Shown here piece by piece: positions 24,824 through 32,936 of a stretch of DNA of 58,024 nt. Both the position numbers and the translations under genes were made by a program. Positions within the stretch are counted from its first letter, which is position 1; each line of letters starts with the position of its first letter. The DNA comes from Microbacterium sp. T32 (lineage in GTDB: Bacteria; Actinomycetota; Actinomycetes; Actinomycetales; Microbacteriaceae), in contig NZ_LQQP01000022.1 of the NCBI RefSeq assembly GCF_001619615.1, forward strand, positions 1 to 58,024, written 5' to 3'. Under the pieces are notes generated by a model. It saw only the letters and a list, made by a program, of their open reading frames with translations, ran no database searches and was not told where the DNA came from.

Positions 24824-25705
24824 TCAGAAGACGATCGTGTGGTTGCCGTGGCGGATGATGCGGTCCTCGGCGTGCCACAGCACGGCGCGCGAGAGCACCT
24901 GTCGCTCGACGTCGGCGCCGCGGCGGGCGAGCTCGGCGGCCGAGTCGGCGTGGGTCACGCGCACGGTGTCCTGCTCGATGATCGGCCCCTCGTCGAGGTC
25001 GCCGGTGACGTAGTGCGAGGTCGCGCCGATGAGCTTCACGCCGCGCTCCTTCGCCTTCTTGTACGGCTCTGCGCCGATGAAGGCCGGGAGGAACGAGTGG
25101 TGGATGTTGATCACCGGCACCCCGATCTTCTCCAGGAACTCGGGGGACAGGATCTGCATGTACCGCGCGAGCACGACGAAGTCGACGTTGCCGACCAGCA
25201 GCTCGAGGATGCGGGCCTCGGATGCCGACTTGTCGGGGCCGGGCGTCGACGGAACGTGGAAGAAGGGCACGTTGAACGAGCGGACGTCCTCGGCGGAGGT
25301 GGTGTGGTTCGACACGACCATGGGGATGCTGACCGGGAGGTCTCCGCGGCGGTGGCGCCACAGCAGGTCGAGGAGGCAGTGGTCCTGTTTCGAAGCCAGG
25401 ATCGCCATGCGCTTCGGCGTGGAGAGGTCGGTGAGCTTCCACTCCAGCTCGAAGCCGCGGCCGAGGGTCTCGGCGAGGTCGTCCTGGATCGCGGGTAGCG
25501 CGGCGGCGAGGTCGGGGCGGTGGAACACGACGCGCTGGAAGTACGCTCCGCCGCGCGGGTCGTCCGAGTACTGGTCGAAGGCGACGATGTTGCCGCCCTG
25601 GCGGGCGATGAGCGCCGAGACCGCGGCGATGATGCCGGGGGTGTCGCTGCCGTGGACGATGAGGCACGCGTGATCGGGCTGCAGGTGGGGACTCGCGGAG
25701 ACCAT
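24824..25705 (-). CDS. purU: Formyltetrahydrofolate deformylase
   Basis: 293 aa. N-terminal ACT domain (residues about 8-85, CLIVHGSDTPGIIAAVSALI) and C-terminal formyltransferase-like domain with the catalytic Asn-His-Asp set in INIHHSFLPAFIGA and HYVTGDLDEGPIIEQD. Hydrolyses 10-formyl-THF to formate and THF, balancing one-carbon pools for purine synthesis. ATG 25705 gives the normal N-terminus and follows CAGAAT by 6 nt. Confidence 0.95.
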   Translation of the reverse strand: MVSASPHLQPDHACLIVHGSDTPGIIAAVSALIARQGGNIVAFDQYSDDPRGGAYFQRVVFHRPDLAAALPAIQDDLAETLGRGFELEWKLTDLSTPKRMAILASKQDHCLLDLLWRHRRGDLPVSIPMVVSNHTTSAEDVRSFNVPFFHVPSTPGPDKSASEARILELLVGNVDFVVLARYMQILSPEFLEKIGVPVINIHHSFLPAFIGAEPYKKAKERGVKLIGATSHYVTGDLDEGPIIEQDTVRVTHADSAAELARRGADVERQVLSRAVLWHAEDRIIRHGNHTIVF

Positions 25706-25759
25706 CGGACCATTCTGCCGTGCCCGGATGACGTCCGCGGACACCGCCGCTTCACCCCG

Positions 25760-26878
25760 TCAGATACGAACGACCAGCTTGGATGCCGAGACCCCCGCAC
25801 GCTGACGGTCGAGCGCGGCCTGCACGTCTCCCAGGCCCTCGCCGACGACGAGCGGCTCCGGCATCGGCCGGAGACTCCCGTCGGTGAGCGCGCGCGGGAT
25901 TACTTCGCCCCACAGTGCCGGGCCCACCTCGTCGTCGCGCAGACTGCTGCCCCACACGAACCCCGCCCGGATGCCGGCGCGCCGGGCGCGCAGGGTCGAC
26001 CGGACCGTGGTGAGACCGATGCGGGTGAAGACGGGGAGCATCGCGGGGAAGAGCCGTCGTCGCGCGACGAGGCCGGCGAGCGACACGGGCGTGCTCGCCA
26101 TGGCCAGCCGCGTGCCGCCGACGCGGCGGAGGATCTCGATGCACGCGTCCGTCGATCCCGCGCCGAGCGCGACCGCGCCGACGACCGGCCGGCCACCGAC
26201 CGCCGCGACCAGCTCGTCGACGGCGGTTGGCGAGCCGTAGTCGATCACGGCGTCGGCGCCGAGCGCGCTGACGGTCGCGGCGTTGCGCGGCGACGCCGTG
26301 GAGACCACGTCGTATCCCGCGGCGCGGGCGAGCTGGACGGCGTTCATCCCGACACTCGTCGATCCGCCCCACACCACCACGACACCGCCCCGTTGCTGGG
26401 GCGTCTCGCCAGTCGGCATCCGGAGTCCGAGGTGCGCGGATTGGAAGAGCGCGCACGCCGCGGTGGATACGCCGAGCGGAAGAACGGCGGCCTCCTCGTC
26501 GGACAGGGCGTCGGGGATCGGCGCGGCAAGACGTTCGAGCAGCACCGTGTACTCCTGGAAGGCGCCCTCGCGCAGTGGATCGCGGCCCCTGTCGGTTCCG
26601 GTGGCGAGCCCGAAGACGCGCTGGCCGACGCCGAACCTCGTGACGGCGGAGCCCACGGCGACGACCTCGCCGGCGACGTCGGATCCGAGGACCGCGGGGG
26701 TCTGCAGCCATCGGTACGTGACGCGGCTGGTGCCCTGGATGACCCAGTCGACGGGGTTGATCGCGACCGTGCGCACCCGCACGAGGATCTCGTCGGAGGC
26801 CGGTTCGGGAACGGTCGTGCCGATCACGGCGAGCGGTGCGCGCGGAGCGGGCAGGACGGCGGCGGACTGGACGGACAT
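25760..26878 (-). CDS. Zinc-independent MDR-family oxidoreductase (quinone reductase-like)
   Basis: 372 aa. GroES-like N-terminal half (AINPVDWVIQG, VLGSDVAGEVVAVG) and Rossmann half with VVVVWGGSTSVGMNAVQLARAAGYDVV. It lacks the structural-zinc cysteines, as in enoyl or quinone reductases of the MDR superfamily. Carries CAGGAGG 4 nt before the ATG. It is divergent from a TetR regulator, with two shared operators between them, so expression is probably induced by a small electrophile. Confidence 0.92.
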   Translation of the reverse strand: MSVQSAAVLPAPRAPLAVIGTTVPEPASDEILVRVRTVAINPVDWVIQGTSRVTYRWLQTPAVLGSDVAGEVVAVGSAVTRFGVGQRVFGLATGTDRGRDPLREGAFQEYTVLLERLAAPIPDALSDEEAAVLPLGVSTAACALFQSAHLGLRMPTGETPQQRGGVVVVWGGSTSVGMNAVQLARAAGYDVVSTASPRNAATVSALGADAVIDYGSPTAVDELVAAVGGRPVVGAVALGAGSTDACIEILRRVGGTRLAMASTPVSLAGLVARRRLFPAMLPVFTRIGLTTVRSTLRARRAGIRAGFVWGSSLRDDEVGPALWGEVIPRALTDGSLRPMPEPLVVGEGLGDVQAALDRQRAGVSASKLVVRI

Positions 26879-26894
26879 GGAGCCTCCTGCTCGT

Positions 26895-26945
26895 GATGAC
26901 ACTGAGTGTCTTCACACTAACCCACCGATGACACTGCGAGTCATC
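26895..26945. promoter_or_regulatory. Two 19-bp TetR operators between divergent genes
   Basis: Site A GATGACACTGAGTGTCTTC (26895-26913) and site B GATGACACTGCGAGTCATC (26927-26945) are imperfect palindromes of equal length, 32 bp centre to centre. The minus-strand -10 TAGTGT of the oxidoreductase (26914-26919) lies between them, and site B abuts the -10 of the tetR gene (TATGCT, 26949-26954). Repression of both genes is expected. Confidence 0.75.
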
Positions 26946-26948
26946 ACT

Positions 26949-26954
26949 TATGCT
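26949..26954 (+). promoter_or_regulatory. -10 element (TATGCT), tetR gene, leaderless
   Basis: TATGCT ends 7 nt before ATG 26962. It overlaps an earlier in-frame ATG at 26950, which is therefore unlikely to be used. Confidence 0.5.
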
Positions 26955-26961
26955 CGTCCGC

Positions 26962-27528
26962 ATGGCGAGATGGGCACCGGACACGCGGGAGCGACTGCGC
27001 GCCGCGGCACTCGAACTCTTCGCCGAGCGCGGCTTCGACGCCACCACCGTGCCCGACATCGTCGAGCGGGCGGGGCTCACGCGCCGGACGTTCTTCCGCC
27101 ACTTCAGCGACAAGCGCGAGGTGTTCTTCGGCGACGACGAGATTCCCGCGCTCGCCGCGTCGACCGTCGCCGCCGCCCCCGCGGACGCGGCGCCGTTCGC
27201 GATCGCGTGGGCCGGATTCCACCGGCTCGCCGCCGATCGCTTCGAGCCGCGACGTGCGCAGATGCAGGCGGCGCGGCGTTTCATCGCGTCCGAACCGGCG
27301 CTGCGCGAGCGCGACCTGCAGAAACAGGCCGACCTGCGCGACGCCCTCCGCGACGGGTACCTGGCCCGCGGCGTCGACGTCTTCACGGCGCGCGTGACCG
27401 CGGGCGTCGCGGTCGAGCTGCTGCAGATCGCGCTCGAGCGCTGGCTGGCCGACGAGACCGGCGCCGCGCTGACCGAGCACCTGGCCGCGGTGCGCGCCGG
27501 AATGTCGGACGCGCTCGCCGACGCCTGA
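26962..27528 (+). CDS. TetR/AcrR-family transcriptional regulator
   Basis: 188 aa. N-terminal HTH, residues 7-52: [31 protein letters not shown], then [17 protein letters not shown]. The C-terminal ligand domain is unclassified. Divergent from the MDR oxidoreductase across a 83-bp region carrying two matching palindromic operators, so it probably represses that gene and itself. Confidence 0.93.
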   Translation: MARWAPDTRERLRAAALELFAERGFDATTVPDIVERAGLTRRTFFRHFSDKREVFFGDDEIPALAASTVAAAPADAAPFAIAWAGFHRLAADRFEPRRAQMQAARRFIASEPALRERDLQKQADLRDALRDGYLARGVDVFTARVTAGVAVELLQIALERWLADETGAALTEHLAAVRAGMSDALADA

Positions 27529-27582
27529 GGCGGCCCGCTGCGCGCCGCGCTCGTGAAGACCCGCCGTGTCGGTGGCCACGGC

Positions 27583-27588
27583 TAGCCT
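27583..27588 (+). promoter_or_regulatory. -10 element (TAGCCT) upstream of MFS gene
   Basis: TAGCCT lies 5 nt before an ATG at 27594 that opens a short leader frame, and 52 nt before the GTG of the MFS gene. Confidence 0.4.
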
Positions 27589-27593
27589 TGTGG

Positions 27594-27644
27594 ATGCCGC
27601 TCTCCGTGGCATCCATCCCCTTCCTCCCCCAGGACTCACCGTGA
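27594..27644 (+). CDS. Possible 16-aa leader peptide coupled to the MFS gene
   Basis: ATG-initiated frame encoding MPLSVASIPFLPQDSP; its TGA overlaps the GTG start of the MFS gene in a GTGA. The MFS start has no convincing Shine-Dalgarno sequence, so reinitiation after this peptide could set its translation. Alternatively the region is simply an untranslated leader. Confidence 0.3.
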   Translation: MPLSVASIPFLPQDSP

Positions 27645-28957
27645 TCAGCAGCCTCGAACGCCCCGGGTGGCGGACGTGGACGCTATGGGCGGTCGGGGTC
27701 CTGGCGTACGTCGTCTCGATCGTCAACCGCACGTCGCTCTCGGCGGTCGGAGTGGATGCCGCGACCCGCTTCCATGCGGATGCCTCGGCGCTGTCGTTGT
27801 TCGCCGTGATCCAGCTGTTCGTGTACGGTGCGATGCAGATCCCCGTCGGGCTGCTGCTCGACCGGTACGGCGCGCGGCCGATGATCGCGATCGGCATGGT
27901 GCTGATGGCGGCGGGGCAGCTCGTCATGGCGTTCGCGGATGCGGTGGGGATCGGCATCCTGGCCCGCGTCCTGATCGGTGCGGGCGACGCGATGATCTTC
28001 CCGAGCGTCCTGCGCGTGATCGCGACGTGGTTCCCCGCGCAACGTGCGCCGGTGCTCGTGCAGTTGACGGGGATCATCGGCCAGCTCGGTCAGATCGTCG
28101 CGGTCGTGCCGCTCGCCGCTCTGCTGCACGCCACGAGCTGGAGCGTCGCCTTCGGCAGTGTCGCGGGGCTCGGTGTGCTGTTCGCGGTGCTGACGTACGC
28201 GATCATCCGCAACCGCCCGCCCGAGCGGCGCGACGATCCCGTCGACCTGTCGGTGGACACGCAGACCGGCGCGATCCGCGTCGTGACGTCGGCGGCCGAT
28301 CTGCGGCAGGGATTCCGCGAGTCGTGGGCGCACCCGGGGACGCGCCTCGGTTTCTGGTCGCACTTCACCACGCCGTTCGCGGGCACCGCCTTCATGCTGC
28401 TGTGGGGCTTCCCGTTCCTGACCGCCGGCGAGGGCCTCGCCCCGGCGACCGCGTCGGGGATCATGACGCTGTTCGTGCTGTTCGGCATCCTGAGCGGTCC
28501 CGTGATCGGTGCCCTGTCGAGTCGGCATCCGCGTCGGCGCTCCCGGTGGCTCGTGCTGCCGACGGTCGTGTTCCAGGCCGTCGTCTGGATCGTCGTCGCG
28601 GCGTGGCCCGGGCCCGCGCCGCTGTGGCTGCTGATCGTCCTCATGCTCGCGCTGTCGACAGGCGGCCCCGCGTCGATGATCGCGTTCGACCACGCCCGTA
28701 CGTTCACCCCGAGCCATCGGCTCAGTACCGCGACCGGCATCGTCAACGGCGGCGGATTCCTCGCGGCGCTTCTCGCGATCCTCTTCATCGGTATAGCGAT
28801 GGACGTCCAGGGGGCGGGCAGTCCCGACACGTATTCCCTGGATGCCTTCCGCTGGGCGTTCCTCACACAGGTGCCGCTGTGGCTGGTCGGCGGCATCGCG
28901 ATCGTGATCGAGCGCGCCCGGACGATCCGGCACATGGACGGCGCGTTGCCGCGCTGA
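27641..28957 (+). CDS. MFS transporter (ACS/NarK-like fold)
   Basis: 438 aa, 12 predicted helices. QIPVGLLLDRYGARPMIAIGMVLMAAG is the loop 2-3 signature; central cytoplasmic loop near residues 190-225. It resembles the anion:cation symporter and hexuronate-type branch rather than drug pumps, but the substrate is unknown. GTG 27641 is chosen because the protein begins VISSLERPGWRTWTLWAVG just before helix 1; the frame is open 25 codons upstream without a better start. Confidence 0.9.
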   Translation: MISSLERPGWRTWTLWAVGVLAYVVSIVNRTSLSAVGVDAATRFHADASALSLFAVIQLFVYGAMQIPVGLLLDRYGARPMIAIGMVLMAAGQLVMAFADAVGIGILARVLIGAGDAMIFPSVLRVIATWFPAQRAPVLVQLTGIIGQLGQIVAVVPLAALLHATSWSVAFGSVAGLGVLFAVLTYAIIRNRPPERRDDPVDLSVDTQTGAIRVVTSAADLRQGFRESWAHPGTRLGFWSHFTTPFAGTAFMLLWGFPFLTAGEGLAPATASGIMTLFVLFGILSGPVIGALSSRHPRRRSRWLVLPTVVFQAVVWIVVAAWPGPAPLWLLIVLMLALSTGGPASMIAFDHARTFTPSHRLSTATGIVNGGGFLAALLAILFIGIAMDVQGAGSPDTYSLDAFRWAFLTQVPLWLVGGIAIVIERARTIRHMDGALPR

Positions 28958-29091
28958 ATCCGGCGCCGGTGGGTGCGGCGCTGCCACCGCTACGCCGGCG
29001 CAGCCAGCTGCCCGGTGGGTGAGGCGCCGGCGCCGCTGCCGGCTGCGCCGGCGCTGCCATCTGCGCCGGTGTCACCTGCGAGCTGCCTGGC
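28958..29091. other. GC-rich intergenic segment, no gene seen
   Basis: Low-complexity run of GCCGGCGC/GGCGCCGG-like units directly after the MFS gene; could fold and terminate transcription. No coding signal. Confidence 0.4.
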
Positions 29092-29310
29092 GCGTGGCAT
29101 CCGTTGCGTGTCCCACTTTGTGCTGTTTGCGGCGCCTTGAGTTGCACGAAGTGGGACATGCCCCGTCGTGAGTGGGACATGCTGCGGCGGGTGGGGGCGT
29201 GGCATCCGTTGCGTGTCCCACTTTGTGCTGTTTGCGGCGCCTTGAGCTGCACAAAGTGGGACATGCCCCGCCAGAGGTGGGGCATGCACCGTCAGAAGTG
29301 GGACGAGGGC
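29092..29310. repeat. Tandem repeat, 105-bp period, with GTCCCACTT hairpins
   Basis: Two 74-bp copies (29092-29165 and 29197-29270), differing at two or three bases, begin GCGTGGCATCCGTTGCG. Each contains the inverted repeat TGTCCCACTTTGTGC ... GCAC(G/A)AAGTGGGACA with a ~20-nt loop. Extra single units (AGTGGGACATG, AGTGGGAC, GGTGGGGCATGC) continue to 29304. Non-coding; lies between the MFS and GNAT genes. Confidence 0.8.
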
Positions 29311-29354
29311 GGGGGCGGACGCGCGGACGAGCGGGCGAGCGGGCGAGCGGATGC

Positions 29355-29360
29355 CAGACT
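29355..29360 (+). promoter_or_regulatory. -10 element (CAGACT), GNAT gene, leaderless
   Basis: CAGACT ends 6 nt before ATG 29367. Confidence 0.35.
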
Positions 29361-29366
29361 CGAAAC

Positions 29367-30065
29367 ATGAGCACGACCGGCATCGACATCCGCCCGCTCG
29401 ACACCCTGGAGGCCATCGAGGCCGGGTCCCGTCTGTTCGACGACGTGTGGGTGGGGGATCGCGCGACGATGCCGTCGAATATCCTGCGGGCGCTCGAGCA
29501 CTCGGGCAACTACGTCGTGGGCCTGTACGACGGCGACCGCATGATCGGGGCGTCCGCGGCGTTCTTCGGCCCCCCGGCGGAGCGCACGATGCACTCGCAC
29601 ATCACCGGCATCCTGCCCGGCTACCAAGGGCGCGGGCTCGGACGCCAGCTCAAGGCGCACCAGCGCGAGTGGGCGCTGGAACGCGGCATCGGACGCATCA
29701 CGTGGACTTTCGACCCGCTGATCCGCCGCAACGCCCACTTCAACCTCGCCATCCTCGGCGCGCGTGTGGCCGAGTACCTCGTCAACCAGTACGGCGAGAT
29801 GCCGGATGACGTGAACCGCGGCGACGAGTCCGACCGGCTGATGGTGTCGTGGGCCGTGGCCGAACCGCCCGCCCCGACCCCGGAGGAGGATGCCGTGCGC
29901 GCGGTGGTCGAGATCCCCGATGACATCGAGGGTCTGCGCCGGACCGATCCGTGGGCCGCCGCCGGGTGGCGTTCGCGCGTGCGCGAGGAGTTGCGGGGGC
30001 ACCTGGCATCCGGTCTCCGGATCGGCGGCATCGACCGGCGCGGGTACCTGCTCGTTGCGGGGTGA
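29367..30065 (+). CDS. GNAT-family N-acetyltransferase
   Basis: 232 aa. The acetyl-CoA motif is HITGILPGYQGRGLGRQLKAHQREWALERGI (Q/RxxGxG/A pattern at about residues 88-95), preceded by YDGDRMIGASAAFF. The longer C-terminal half and the TWTFDPLIRRNAHFNL segment match the predicted acetyltransferases of the COG3375 type. Acceptor substrate unknown. It is followed by the hipBA regulatory region. Confidence 0.92.
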   Translation: MSTTGIDIRPLDTLEAIEAGSRLFDDVWVGDRATMPSNILRALEHSGNYVVGLYDGDRMIGASAAFFGPPAERTMHSHITGILPGYQGRGLGRQLKAHQREWALERGIGRITWTFDPLIRRNAHFNLAILGARVAEYLVNQYGEMPDDVNRGDESDRLMVSWAVAEPPAPTPEEDAVRAVVEIPDDIEGLRRTDPWAAAGWRSRVREELRGHLASGLRIGGIDRRGYLLVAG

Positions 30066-30075
30066 AACGGCCGTC

Positions 30076-30173
30076 TTGTGGGATCTTTCCCACAAAGGAG
30101 TGTGTGGGATTTATCCCACATGAAGTCTTGTGGGTTTTATCCCACAAGGTGTATTGTGGGATAAAACCCACAG
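30076..30173 (+). promoter_or_regulatory. Four phased operators and promoter of hipBA
   Basis: Four palindromes of the form T(T/G)TGTGGG-N6-CCCACA occupy 30076-30095, 30102-30121, 30128-30147 and 30154-30173. Their centres are exactly 26 bp apart. N6 is A/T-rich in each (ATCTTT, ATTTAT, TTTTAT, ATAAAA). A possible promoter is embedded: TTGTGG (30128-30133), 18 bp, TATTGT (30152-30157). The HTH antitoxin HipB is the expected ligand. Confidence 0.85.
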
Positions 30174-30189
30174 ATGCTCGGAGGTGACC

Positions 30190-30402
30190 ATGAGGGTCGC
30201 ACGTCCTGCCGACCTCGGTGCACTCGTCGCAGAGCGCCGCGAGCAACGAGGGCTGTCCCAGGAGCAGCTCGCCAAGAACGCGGGCGTGACACGCGACTGG
30301 CTCGCGCGCTTCGAGGGAGGAAAGCCCTCGGTCACCCTGCACCGCGTGTTCTGGGTGCTCGAGGCGCTCGGGCTGACCCTCGAGGCGCACGATGACGAGT
30401 GA
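30190..30402 (+). CDS. hipB: HipB-like antitoxin, Xre-family HTH
   Basis: 70 aa. A single helix-turn-helix, LGALVAERREQRGLSQEQLAKNAGVTRDWLARFEGGKPSVTLHRVFWVLEALGL, fills the protein. It should bind the four upstream palindromes and neutralise HipA. GGAGGTG stands 4 nt before ATG 30190; the earlier in-frame ATG 30130 lies inside an operator and would give a non-homologous N-terminus. Overlaps hipA by 11 nt. Confidence 0.93.
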   Translation: MRVARPADLGALVAERREQRGLSQEQLAKNAGVTRDWLARFEGGKPSVTLHRVFWVLEALGLTLEAHDDE

Positions 30403-31699
30403 ACTGCACGCGTACCTCGACGGTCTTCGGGTTGGGGCCTTCACTCAATCCCGCGCTGGTGCGCTCGGCTTCGAGTACGACGACCAGTACCGGCGCTCGC
30501 GAACCGCAACCCCGATGTCGCTGTCGATGCCTCTCGCCCGACAGGTGCACAAGAACGCCCCCGCTCGGGCGTACCTGAGGGGTCTGCTGCCGGACAGCGC
30601 CGGCCGTCTCCGCGAACTCGCGAGCGAGTATCACGTGTCCGAGAACAATCCATTCGCTCTCCTGTCGCACATCGGTCGCGATGCTGTCGGCGCCGTGCAG
30701 CTTCTGCCGGAAGGAGAAGACAGCGATGACGCCGCCACGCGCACGGGTCGGCTTCAAGAGCACTCGGACGAGGACTTCGCCAGCCTCATTCGAGACCTGA
30801 TCGCCAACGCTGCCACGTGGGGCGTACGGCGAGCGGGACGATGGTCGCTCCCCGGCGCACAGCCTAAGACCGCCCTGTTCCGCACGGTTGAAGGGATGTG
30901 GGCCACTCCTCTGGACTCGACGCCGACGACACACATCATCAAGCCCTCCGTACCCCCGTACTCCGAGCACCACATCGTGGAGTACATGACGATGGCGGCG
31001 GCGCGCCACCTGGGCCTCGTCGTCGCCGAGAGTGAGATGGCCACCACCAGCGCGGGCGACAACGTCTTCATCTCCCGCCGATACGATCGGGCGTTCACCG
31101 GCGAACGCTGGGCTCGTTTGCACCAGGAAGATCTGTGTCAGGCGCTGGCCGTCGAGCCCGACAAGAAGTATCAGAGCGACGGCGGCCCTGGCGTCGGCAA
31201 GATCGCGGATCTGTTCCGTGGCCTCCCGAATGGAAGCGACCGTCAGGACAACAGCCGACGCTTCTTCGATGCCCTCGCCTTCAACCTCGCCGCCGTCGGC
31301 ACCGATGCGCATGCCAAGAACTACTCGCTCCTGCTGGACGGCTCGCGCGCCACGCTTGCTCCCCTCTATGACCTCGGTACGCACGCCCCCTATCCGTCGC
31401 CGGAGGGACAGCCGATGAAGCTGGCGATGTCGCTCGACGGCGAATACATCATCGACCGCGTGGGGGAGAACGCTCTCCAGGTGGCCGGTCGACGACTCGG
31501 ACTCGACCCTGACGAGGCGCTCTTGCGAGCGCGCGAGATTCTGCGCGGCATCGTGTCGGCATTCGATCAGGCAGCCGCGGATGCGAACCAGGTTCTGGGG
31601 AGAGTCCCGACCATCGCGCGCCTTCGGGACGCCATCGCAGATAACGCTCGAGGACGCGGATGGGTGGCGTCACCCACTGTCGTTCCGCTCGGTGACTGA
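30392..31699 (+). CDS. hipA: HipA-family serine/threonine kinase toxin
   Basis: 435 aa, full length. Autophosphorylation/P-loop region RWSLPGAQPKTAL (S152, K159); catalytic Asp and Asn in VGTDAHAKNYS (D305, N310); metal Asp in LYDLG (D327). E. coli HipA phosphorylates glutamyl-tRNA synthetase and causes growth arrest; the target here is unknown. The N-terminal subdomain (YLDGLRVGAF, LPDSAGRLRELA) matches the couple_hipA region. Translationally coupled to hipB. Confidence 0.94.
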   Translation: MTSELHAYLDGLRVGAFTQSRAGALGFEYDDQYRRSRTATPMSLSMPLARQVHKNAPARAYLRGLLPDSAGRLRELASEYHVSENNPFALLSHIGRDAVGAVQLLPEGEDSDDAATRTGRLQEHSDEDFASLIRDLIANAATWGVRRAGRWSLPGAQPKTALFRTVEGMWATPLDSTPTTHIIKPSVPPYSEHHIVEYMTMAAARHLGLVVAESEMATTSAGDNVFISRRYDRAFTGERWARLHQEDLCQALAVEPDKKYQSDGGPGVGKIADLFRGLPNGSDRQDNSRRFFDALAFNLAAVGTDAHAKNYSLLLDGSRATLAPLYDLGTHAPYPSPEGQPMKLAMSLDGEYIIDRVGENALQVAGRRLGLDPDEALLRAREILRGIVSAFDQAAADANQVLGRVPTIARLRDAIADNARGRGWVASPTVVPLGD

Positions 31700-31701
31700 G
31701 G

Positions 31702-31911
31702 TCAGTCGCCCGAGACGGGCACGTCTTTCTCCGCCGCGGGATCGCCCTGACCAGGACCCGGCCGCACGGCCGCATCGTCGCGCACGTCGATGCGCGTCAC
31801 GCCGTCGCGCTTCGTGACGTCGATGCGGGGAGCCGCGTCGGCCTCCGTCGCCTTCGGGGCGCTCGTCAGCTGGTCGTGACGGTTCTCGTCGAAGCTCTTC
31901 TCGTCGCTCAC
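31702..31911 (-). CDS. Small hydrophilic hypothetical protein
   Basis: 69 aa, strongly charged, no hydrophobic segment. It contains two similar units, RIDVTKRDGVT and RIDVRDD. GTG 31911 is placed by AAGGAG overlapping the end of the upstream SDR gene (4-nt gap), so it is cotranscribed with that SDR. Function unknown; its 3' end faces hipA at 2 bp. Confidence 0.65.
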   Translation of the reverse strand: MSDEKSFDENRHDQLTSAPKATEADAAPRIDVTKRDGVTRIDVRDDAAVRPGPGQGDPAAEKDVPVSGD

Positions 31912-31915
31912 CGCG

Positions 31916-32725
31916 TCACTCCTTTCCGACCGAACGCCACGCGTCCGACTCCATGTGCGACCCCGCCTGCGGCCCCATCTGCAGCATCCCGCCGTCCACG
32001 ACCCAGCTCGCACCCGTGACGTACGAGCCCGACGGCGACGCGAGGAACCGGATCACGTCGGCGATCTGGTCCGGCTTGCCGGGGCGACCGAGCGGGATGC
32101 CGGGACGGTGGATGCGATCGGCATCCTCGGGATCCATGTCGTTGATGGGCGTGGCGATCTCGCCCGGCGCGACGGCGTTCGCGGTGATGCCGTACTGCCC
32201 GAGTTCGAGCGCCATCGTCTTGATGAGGCCGCCGAGCCCGTGCTTCGCCGCGACGTACGGCGCAGAGCCGACGCGCGGCTGGTGCTCGTGCACGCTCGAC
32301 ACGGCGATGAGCCGCCCGCCGTTGCCGGCCGCGACCATGCGCTTCGCGGCGGTGTGCAGTGCGAGGAAGGCGCCGTCGAGGTTCAGCGCGATGTCGGTGC
32401 GCCACGTCTTCATATCGAGGTCGAGGAAGCTCCCGCCGATGCCGCCGCCGGCGTTGTTGACGAACACGTCGAGGCCGCCGAGTTCGTCGGCGAGGGAGTT
32501 CACGGCATCCGGGATCGCGTCGAAGTCGGTGGCATCGAACTGCGCGACGACGGCGCGGGCGCCGCGCTCGCGGACGGCTGCGGCGACCTTCTGCGCCCCG
32601 TCCTCGTCGCTGTTGTAGGTGATCGCGACGTCGATCCCGGCGGCGGCGAAAGCGAGCGCGGTGGCCGCGCCGATGCCCGAGTCCGAACCGGTGACGATCG
32701 CGTGGCGGGGAGTGAAGTCGCTCAT
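31916..32725 (-). CDS. Short-chain dehydrogenase/reductase (glucose dehydrogenase-like)
   Basis: 269 aa. TGSDSGIG cofactor motif at residues 12-19, NNAGG at 90-94, Ser at 143-144 and YVAAK with Y157/K161, so catalytically complete. The C-terminal PEDADRIHRPGIPLGRPGKPDQIADVIRFL and YVTGASWVVDGG are classic SDR features. Substrate unknown. TAGCGT lies 7 nt before the ATG. Operon with the 69-aa gene. Confidence 0.94.
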   Translation of the reverse strand: MSDFTPRHAIVTGSDSGIGAATALAFAAAGIDVAITYNSDEDGAQKVAAAVRERGARAVVAQFDATDFDAIPDAVNSLADELGGLDVFVNNAGGGIGGSFLDLDMKTWRTDIALNLDGAFLALHTAAKRMVAAGNGGRLIAVSSVHEHQPRVGSAPYVAAKHGLGGLIKTMALELGQYGITANAVAPGEIATPINDMDPEDADRIHRPGIPLGRPGKPDQIADVIRFLASPSGSYVTGASWVVDGGMLQMGPQAGSHMESDAWRSVGKE

Positions 32726-32732
32726 GCCCGCG

Positions 32733-32738
32733 ACGCTA
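32733..32738 (-). promoter_or_regulatory. -10 element (TAGCGT), SDR gene, leaderless
   Basis: TAGCGT on the minus strand ends 7 nt before ATG 32725. Confidence 0.45.
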
Positions 32739-32924
32739 CGCGGCGGCTTGGGCCCGGACAGTGGCCTTGCCAGGCCGCGCGCGAGGGGTTACGGCGGGCA
32801 CAGCTCCTGCAGATCCGGCGGTGCCGTGGCATCCGGGTCCCGCGCGGGGCGGATGTGCCGGAGTTGGGCGGGATGCCGCAGGACCCGCCGCCCCGCCGCG
32901 GCCGCGGCCGTGCCGCCACCCGGA

Positions 32925-32930
32925 TACCCT
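32925..32930 (+). promoter_or_regulatory. -10 element (TACCCT), enolase-superfamily gene, leaderless
   Basis: TACCCT ends 6 nt before ATG 32937. Confidence 0.5.
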
Positions 32931-32936
32931 GCCCTC

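Noticed and set aside
26950..26961. ATG 26950 as start of the TetR gene
   Set aside because: It lies inside the -10 element; the leaderless ATG at 26962 fits better.
29092..29310. Regularly spaced repeats that might be a CRISPR array
   Set aside because: Only two full units with a 105-bp period, long palindromes within each unit, and no spacers of constant length or cas genes.
30076..30173. Four short repeats with 26-bp period as a mini-CRISPR
   Set aside because: The repeats are palindromic TF sites of ~20 bp with 6-bp gaps, directly upstream of an HTH antitoxin; far too short for spacers.
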